Assembly (NCBI GenBank): GCA_049454295.1
Contig: JBMTYG010000049.1
Span: 1-19,778 of the forward strand
DNA from: UBA7803 sp049454295
GTDB lineage: Bacteria > Pseudomonadota > Gammaproteobacteria > Pseudomonadales > Azotimanducaceae
Direction: 5' to 3'
Length of the DNA stretch: 19,778 nucleotides
In this document: one piece after another, positions 15,224 through 19,778 of the stretch
How the letters are laid out: the number at the start of each line of letters is the position of its first letter
Position numbering within the stretch: position 1 is the first letter of the stretch
Translations under genes and position numbers: made by a program
Notes under the pieces: model-generated
Database searches by the model: none
What the model saw: only the letters and a program-made list of their open reading frames with translations
What the model was told of the DNA's origin: nothing

Positions 15224-16057
15224 TCAGTCGCCTCCGAGCTCTGCGTTGAGCGCGCCCACGCGAAGCTCCCCCTCGCGGGTCTGACCACCGATCGCGAGAA
15301 AGCGCTCCATGTTGCGCTGTGCCCCCGATGTCCGGAGCAGTCGCTGGAACAGATAGGCTTCATCGACCAGCCCATCGTGGAGAGGCTTGTCTGCGCCTAA
15401 AATCGCTTCCTTGGCAAGGCGGACCGCTTCTACCGGAAACGACGCAATACGCCGGGCGAGACGATCGACGAAGGGCGCTATCTCATCCGCGGCGAAGATT
15501 CGGTTCAAATAGCCCCAGGCTTCGGCGGTTTCGGCATCGAGATCATCGCCAGCCAAAATGATTTCGAGTGCCCGACCACGCCCGACCAGCCGAGGCAGCC
15601 GCTGGGTACCGGTGCCACCCGGGAGAATGCCGAGAGGCACCTCCATCTGATTGACCACGGTCTTGCCCCGTACCCCAAAACGCATGTCAAGGCTGGCTGC
15701 CAGTTCGCTACCGCCGCCACCGACGCGACCTTCAATCTGCGCGATGGTCACTTTGTCCATGGTCCGAAACCGTTCACACATCTGGTGGTACAAGTTGAGT
15801 TCAGTATCACGCTGCGGTTCGGTATCGGTGGGAAACCGCAGGATTGCGCTCACATCAAAATGCGCGAGAAAAAAGTCCGGGTCCGCGCTTTTCAGCACCA
15901 CCACCGTCAGATCAGGGTCGTTTTTGAGCTCGATCGAGAGCGCCGACAGTTCCGCGTAGAGTTCGAGCGTGATGATGTTGATGGGCGGATTACTGATGGT
16001 CACTGTCGCCAGGCGTCCCTCTTTCACGACGCTCAAGCGCTGATAGTCATAGGCCAT
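15224..16057 (-). CDS. Enoyl-CoA hydratase/isomerase family protein (crotonase fold)
   Basis: 277 residues. The crotonase core is clear: VTISNPPINIITLELYAEL at 19-37, an oxyanion-hole region DFFLAHFDVS at 61-70, GRVGGGGSELAASLDMRFG at 110-128 and EVPLGILPGGTGTQRLPRLV at 139-158. Glu118 and Glu139 match the two catalytic glutamates of enoyl-CoA hydratase, so hydratase activity on a 2-enoyl-CoA is plausible. The first oxyanion loop is AHFD rather than the usual AGAD, which suggests a divergent branch or different acyl substrate. GGGGG stands just upstream of ATG 16057. It is a single gene, divergent from the metalloprotease across a 329-nt gap. Confidence 0.9.
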   Translation of the reverse strand: MAYDYQRLSVVKEGRLATVTISNPPINIITLELYAELSALSIELKNDPDLTVVVLKSADPDFFLAHFDVSAILRFPTDTEPQRDTELNLYHQMCERFRTMDKVTIAQIEGRVGGGGSELAASLDMRFGVRGKTVVNQMEVPLGILPGGTGTQRLPRLVGRGRALEIILAGDDLDAETAEAWGYLNRIFAADEIAPFVDRLARRIASFPVEAVRLAKEAILGADKPLHDGLVDEAYLFQRLLRTSGAQRNMERFLAIGGQTREGELRVGALNAELGGD

Positions 16058-16125
16058 GATGTCCCCCTGTTTCCTGTCCCACTGAAAAAATCTCCCGCTC
16101 TGAGCCTAATCCGGCGCAGGCCTGC

Positions 16126-16153
16126 TGTATACGGCACAAAGCGTTAGCAGCAA
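16126..16153 (-). promoter_or_regulatory. Weak sigma70-like promoter candidate for the crotonase gene
   Basis: On the minus strand TTGCTG is followed by 16 nt and TATACA, about 70 nt before ATG 16057. The hexamers match consensus at three and four of six positions, so this is only a candidate. Confidence 0.25.
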
Positions 16154-16370
16154 AGCCACCGCACGCCCCGCAAACCGGGACCAGGAACTGCGCGGGCGTA
16201 GATGAAAAACTGGAACCTGGTCACGCTGGAACCGTGAACCCGTGCACAGGTCTCGGGCGACCCTGCACGCCTCATGACCCGTCGTGCTGCAAGGTGCGCG
16301 CGAGTTCACAGTTCCGAACCCGCGATCCTCCCTACCGTGTGACACGCGGCCAGTCCGGTCGCCTCATCGC

Positions 16371-16376
16371 GGAGGG
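16371..16376 (+). promoter_or_regulatory. Ribosome binding site that fixes the metalloprotease start
   Basis: GGAGGG lies 10 nt before ATG 16387. It supports this ATG, which begins a standard signal peptide, over the earlier in-frame ATG at 16234. Confidence 0.6.
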
Positions 16377-16386
16377 ATCCATCAAC

Positions 16387-18048
16387 ATGACATCCATACG
16401 GCGGGCACTCAGAGCTAGCAAGCCGGGCAAAGCTTCTGTGCTCTTTCTCTTCATTGGAGCGGTGCTTGTTGCCAGCAACAGTGACGCGAACCCACCCGGG
16501 AATCAGGAAAGTATCGCGTGGCATGAGATGGACATGGCCTCGCCAGCGGCGATAGGAATGTTGCTACCTGATCACGCTGTTGCTGACTCGGCGCTGCGCG
16601 CGCGACCTGATCCGACCCTGTTCCAGTCCAACCGGCTGCTCGTGAATCTACCCGGAAACAAACAACTGCACGCGATCCGGCGCGCATCAGCAAAGAGTCC
16701 CAACGGGGCGATGAGTATGACCGGCGACTTCACCGGGGCTCCGGGGGGTTTCTTTGCGCTGACTGAACACAAGGGCCTGGTAACCGGATTTTTGCAGACA
16801 GCCTTTGAGCTCTGGGAGGTCCGGCCCCTCACAGACGGAGATATTCTGGTCTACCGCGTCGATCCCGCCGCACTGCCCCCCGAGGCTACACCGCTGCAGA
16901 TTCCCCTGGAGAATCCAGTCAACCGTTCCGCAGGAGCGGTCTCAGGCGATAGCTTTATTCAGCCCCTGATTACTGGGGATGTGGCGGAGACAACGGCATC
17001 AGACCTGCCATATCAACACGATCTCCTGGTGGTCTATACGCCGCGGGCTGCCGCGACCGCGGGTGGACAGGCATCGATTGAGGGTGCCATCACGAATGCT
17101 GTTGCCGCTGCTAACGCTGGGTACGCGCACAGCGGTATCGCGATCAATCTGAACCTCGTCGGCATGGCAGAAACGGCCTATGCAGAAACCGGCGACTTCT
17201 TTACTTCGCTCGCACGACTGTCTGGCACTCAGGATGGCTACATGGATGAGATTCATACGCTGCGCGACCATCTCAAAGCGGATGTCGTCGTGCTCGCCAG
17301 CGAGGATTCGAGCTACTGCGGTCTCGCTTACATGATGAGCAGCGCGAGCACCGCCTTCGCACCATCTGCCTTCGGTGTGGTGCGACCCCTGTGTTTTTCC
17401 AATCACACGCTGGCGCACGAGATCGGGCATATCCAGGGCAACGATCACGATCGATTGAACGGGATCGGCGGGTCGTTTCCCTTCTCGTTCGGCTACCGCA
17501 CTTGCGATGGCATCGCACCCAGCAACGGGCAGTCGTTTCGAACCATCATGAGCTACAGCTGCGGCTCGGTACCCCGCATCAACTATTTCTCGAGTCCCTT
17601 GGTTATGCTGAACGGCGCGCCTATGGGGGTGAACTACGAGACCGATCCCGCACAAGCCGCCGACAACGCGCGTTCAATGAATAGCACGGCGGCCGCTGTC
17701 GCAAGCTTCCGGACAGACGCGCCGGTGCTGTACCCACCGGCGCCGCCAAGCCCGGCCAGTGTTGTTCCTGCTGCCGTCACCGCTGTTCAGTGGACCAACG
17801 TTGCGGACGAAGCCGGGTACGACGTGATCCGAGAAACGTGGAATAGCCGCAAGCGGGTGTGGTCGGCAAGCACTACCCGCGTTGCCGCGAACACCACTTC
17901 GCTCTCGGTGGGCCTCGCGTCTGGGACCTACCGTTTCAAAATCCGGGCATTCAACAGCGCCGGCACCTCCAACAACGCGATCGCGGGATGCGCAACGTGC
18001 GGCAGCGACGGCAGCTTTTCGGTCACTGTGAGCAAGAACCGAAAATGA
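16387..18048 (+). CDS. Secreted metzincin zinc metalloprotease (reprolysin/M12B-like) with C-terminal fibronectin III-like domain
   Basis: 553 residues. A basic N-terminus plus hydrophobic core (VLFLFIGAVLVAS) and SDA site at about 33-35 form a signal peptide. A long propeptide-like region (about 36-215) precedes the protease domain, which starts around HDLLVVYTPRAAATAGG. The zinc motif HEIGHIQGNDHD is at 344-355: His344, His348 and His354 bind zinc, Glu345 is catalytic, and the trailing Asp355 is of the reprolysin type. The Met-turn is Met388 in TIMSYSCG. A Pro/Ala-rich linker then leads to a fibronectin III-like module (about 460-530, with YRFKIRAFNSAGTS). The tail ends in a short Cys-containing piece, CATCGSDG. 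The protein should be exported, perhaps outside the cell. Target unknown. Confidence 0.9.
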   Translation: MTSIRRALRASKPGKASVLFLFIGAVLVASNSDANPPGNQESIAWHEMDMASPAAIGMLLPDHAVADSALRARPDPTLFQSNRLLVNLPGNKQLHAIRRASAKSPNGAMSMTGDFTGAPGGFFALTEHKGLVTGFLQTAFELWEVRPLTDGDILVYRVDPAALPPEATPLQIPLENPVNRSAGAVSGDSFIQPLITGDVAETTASDLPYQHDLLVVYTPRAAATAGGQASIEGAITNAVAAANAGYAHSGIAINLNLVGMAETAYAETGDFFTSLARLSGTQDGYMDEIHTLRDHLKADVVVLASEDSSYCGLAYMMSSASTAFAPSAFGVVRPLCFSNHTLAHEIGHIQGNDHDRLNGIGGSFPFSFGYRTCDGIAPSNGQSFRTIMSYSCGSVPRINYFSSPLVMLNGAPMGVNYETDPAQAADNARSMNSTAAAVASFRTDAPVLYPPAPPSPASVVPAAVTAVQWTNVADEAGYDVIRETWNSRKRVWSASTTRVAANTTSLSVGLASGTYRFKIRAFNSAGTSNNAIAGCATCGSDGSFSVTVSKNRK

Positions 18049-18079
18049 CCTAAGCCGCCCGCGCAAGTAACGGCTCAGG
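18049..18079 (+). terminator. Possible hairpin after the metalloprotease
   Basis: Positions 18049-18057 can pair with 18071-18079 (eight of nine pairs, one A-C mismatch) around a 13-nt loop, starting directly after the protease stop. There is no T-tract, so this is weak. Confidence 0.25.
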
Positions 18080-18140
18080 CGCTCCTCAGCAGGGCGGATC
18101 GCGGTAGACTCCTGTACAACACTCCAAGCAGGTCCCGCTG

Positions 18141-19331
18141 ATGACCACTCTGCCTGAGGGGGTCGCCCGAGCCATCCATGCAGCCATCGATGCGGCTGCC
18201 GATGAGCTGATCGAAGCGTCCCATGCCATTCACGGCAACCCGGAGCTCGCGTTCGAAGAGCACTTCGCCGCGGATCTCCTGTGCCGTGCCGCAGCAAGGC
18301 ACGGGATGCAGCCGACGCGCGGGGTCTACACCCTGCCAACGGCTTTCGAGGCGAGATTCGGTGCGCCTTCAGGTCCGACCGTTGCCGTGCTCGCCGAATA
18401 CGATGCACTGCCCGGCATCGGTCACGCGTGCGGGCACAACATCATCGCCACGAGCGCTCTCGGAGCGGCTATCGGTCTTGCTCGGGTACGTGACGCGCTG
18501 CCCGGACAGGTGAGATTCCTGGGTACACCGGCAGAAGAACGGGGTGGCGGAAAGGAATTGATGGCGAGGGCTGGCGCATTTGAGGGCATCGACGCCGCAC
18601 TCATGATTCATCCTGCAGGGGTTGATCTCACCGCGATGCCCTGTATTTGTGTCGCAGAGGTGGACGTCGTCTATCACGGTCGAGCGGCACACGCGGCTGC
18701 CATGCCGCATCGCGGTATCAATGCGCTCGACGCGCTGCTACTCGCCTACCAGTCGATCTCGAACCTGCGCCAGCACATCCGCCCCACCGAGAGGATCCAC
18801 GGGATCGTTACCGACGGCGGACAGGCGCCGAATATCGTGCCGGAACGCGCTGCCGGGCGTTTTTTTGTTCGTGCCGCCGACGCCCGCGCGCTCGCCGCGC
18901 TCAAGCCGCGGGTGCAAGCTTGTTTTGAAGCGGGCGCGCTCGGCGCGGGGGCGAGCGTCGAAGTGTGCTGGAGTGACGTGGACTACCTCGATCTCAAGAG
19001 TAACGCCCCGCTGGCTGACGTCTTCCGAATCCATGGCGAAGCGCTAGGACGGCAGTTCCTCGAGCCAGCCGCGCTCGGCGGCGCTGGCAGCACGGACATG
19101 GGCAACGTCAGCCATCGCGTGCCCTCAATCCATCCGATGCTCGCCTGTGCTCCCGCACACGTGGTGATCCACCACCCTGATTTTGCCCAATGGGCTGCCT
19201 CTGACCTCGGCGATCGGGCGGTGCTTGACGGCGCTCGCGCGCTCGCGCTCACTGCTGCCGAATTCCTCTGTTCGCCCGCGCTGCAGATCCGCACGCGCGA
19301 GGCCTTCAACATCTCGAGAGGTCTTGCATGA
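18141..19331 (+). CDS. M20 family metal-dependent amidohydrolase (M20D, AbgB-like)
   Basis: 396-residue di-metal hydrolase of the group that includes p-aminobenzoyl-glutamate hydrolase subunit AbgB and N-acyl amino acid or hippurate hydrolases. LAEYDALPGIGHACGHN at 84-100 places Cys97 and His99; TPAEERGGGKE at 129-139 gives Glu132-Glu133; His157 is in LMIHPAG; and APAHVVIHHPDFA near the C-terminus supplies a further histidine ligand. The lid or dimerisation domain starts around 172 with YHGRAAHAAAMPHRGINALDA. No signal peptide, so cytosolic. It should cleave an amide between an acyl or aryl group and an amino acid. The stop overlaps the acyl-CoA dehydrogenase start by 4 nt, so an acid released here might feed acyl-CoA catabolism, which is inference. 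Confidence 0.9.
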   Translation: MTTLPEGVARAIHAAIDAAADELIEASHAIHGNPELAFEEHFAADLLCRAAARHGMQPTRGVYTLPTAFEARFGAPSGPTVAVLAEYDALPGIGHACGHNIIATSALGAAIGLARVRDALPGQVRFLGTPAEERGGGKELMARAGAFEGIDAALMIHPAGVDLTAMPCICVAEVDVVYHGRAAHAAAMPHRGINALDALLLAYQSISNLRQHIRPTERIHGIVTDGGQAPNIVPERAAGRFFVRAADARALAALKPRVQACFEAGALGAGASVEVCWSDVDYLDLKSNAPLADVFRIHGEALGRQFLEPAALGGAGSTDMGNVSHRVPSIHPMLACAPAHVVIHHPDFAQWAASDLGDRAVLDGARALALTAAEFLCSPALQIRTREAFNISRGLA

Positions 19332-19778
19332 ACATTTCGTTCAGTCCGCGCCACGAGGCATTTCGCGACGAAGTACGTCGTTTTCTCGACAGCGCGCTTA
19401 CCGATGAACTGCGCGACGCGCAGCGCTACTGCCCAGGCATATTTCTCGATTACGAGCACAACATCGTCTGGCATCGGATTCTGTATCAACAGGGCTGGGT
19501 AGCACCTGCCTGGCCGAAGGCTTATGGCGGCACCGGCTGGGATCTGACGGAGCGCTACATCTGGTCAACGGAAACCACGCTCGCAGGTGCACCGAGCCTT
19601 GCGCCCATGGGTCTCGGCATGTGCGGCCCGATGCTGATCGGCCACGGCACCGACGCGCAGAAGGCCTACTATCTGCCGCGCATCCTGTCGGGGGAAGACT
19701 ACTGGTGCCAGGGTTATTCAGAGCCCGCGTCGGGATCAGATTTGGCTTCGCTCAAGCTTCGCGCCGATAGCGACGGCG
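19328..19778 (+). CDS. Acyl-CoA dehydrogenase (N-terminal part, cut by window edge)
   Basis: Read from ATG 19328, the frame is open to the window end: 150 complete codons. The beginning MNISFSPRHEAFRDEVRRFL and the segment YQQGWVAPAWPKAYGGTGWD are typical of the helical N-terminal domain. GYSEPASGSDLASLKLRA at the end is the start of the middle beta domain that contacts FAD and the acyl-CoA. Family members are usually about 380-410 residues, so more than half is missing, including the catalytic Glu, and substrate class cannot be judged. The ATGA overlap with the preceding amidohydrolase indicates translational coupling. Confidence 0.9.
   Translation, partial: MNISFSPRHEAFRDEVRRFLDSALTDELRDAQRYCPGIFLDYEHNIVWHRILYQQGWVAPAWPKAYGGTGWDLTERYIWSTETTLAGAPSLAPMGLGMCGPMLIGHGTDAQKAYYLPRILSGEDYWCQGYSEPASGSDLASLKLRADSDG

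Larger units (their letters stand above)
16058..16386. other. 329-nt intergenic region between divergent crotonase and metalloprotease genes
   Basis: I found no convincing gene here. The open frame that continues leftward from the protease to 16234 has an unlikely Cys- and Arg-rich sequence and precedes the better start. The region must hold both promoters. On the minus strand a weak pair, TTGCTG (16153-16148) and TATACA (16131-16126), is separated by 16 nt. On the plus strand two direct copies of TGGAACC stand at 16211-16217 and 16227-16233. Confidence 0.5.

Noticed and set aside
16234..16386. 51-codon N-terminal extension of the metalloprotease
   Set aside because: It would bury the signal peptide, is Cys/Arg-rich, and a good GGAGGG precedes the later ATG.
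17674..18408. Minus-strand open frame of 244 codons across the protease and M20 gene ends
   Set aside because: Arg- and Ser-rich low-complexity translation, overlapping two well-supported genes; a shadow frame.

Overview
The window reads as a chromosomal segment of a high-GC Gram-negative bacterium, most likely a gammaproteobacterium. The clues are an OprI/Lpp-like alanine-zipper lipoprotein beside an ErfK/YbiS-type L,D-transpeptidase, a glutathione-dependent formaldehyde dehydrogenase, and many acyl-CoA and amide catabolic genes. The species cannot be named from the sequence alone. There are sixteen convincing protein genes, two of them cut by the window edges. I see no RNA gene, insertion sequence, CRISPR array or phage gene.

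Region 1 (1-6273) is the standout. A medium-chain NADP-dependent oxidoreductase (cut at the left edge) is divergent from a tight mevalonate-pathway operon. The operon holds mevalonate diphosphate decarboxylase, then phosphomevalonate kinase starting directly after its stop codon. Next comes a 759-residue protein that fuses a class II HMG-CoA reductase (about residues 10-435) to a mevalonate kinase (about 449-759). Its start overlaps the kinase gene by 23 nt. Three ORFs therefore encode four consecutive activities, HMG-CoA to isopentenyl diphosphate. HMG-CoA synthase, thiolase and IPP isomerase are not in the window. An alcohol dehydrogenase follows 83 nt later, with the catalytic zinc ligands intact but without the structural-zinc cysteines.

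Region 2 (6274-7739) is an envelope pair: a small OprI-like lipoprotein converging on a secreted L,D-transpeptidase with a LysM-like segment, the enzyme type that links such lipoproteins to peptidoglycan.

Region 3 (7739-16057) is mostly catabolic. A D-2-hydroxyacid dehydrogenase (FAD) and an amidase form a minus-strand pair. A Nudix hydrolase converges on a second minus-strand pair, glutathione-dependent formaldehyde dehydrogenase plus a PF04909 amidohydrolase. A SulP transporter then converges on an enoyl-CoA hydratase-like gene.

Region 4 (16058-19778) has a 329-nt intergenic stretch, a secreted metzincin zinc protease with a fibronectin III-like tail, an M20 (AbgB-like) amidohydrolase, and an acyl-CoA dehydrogenase overlapping it by 4 nt and cut by the right edge.
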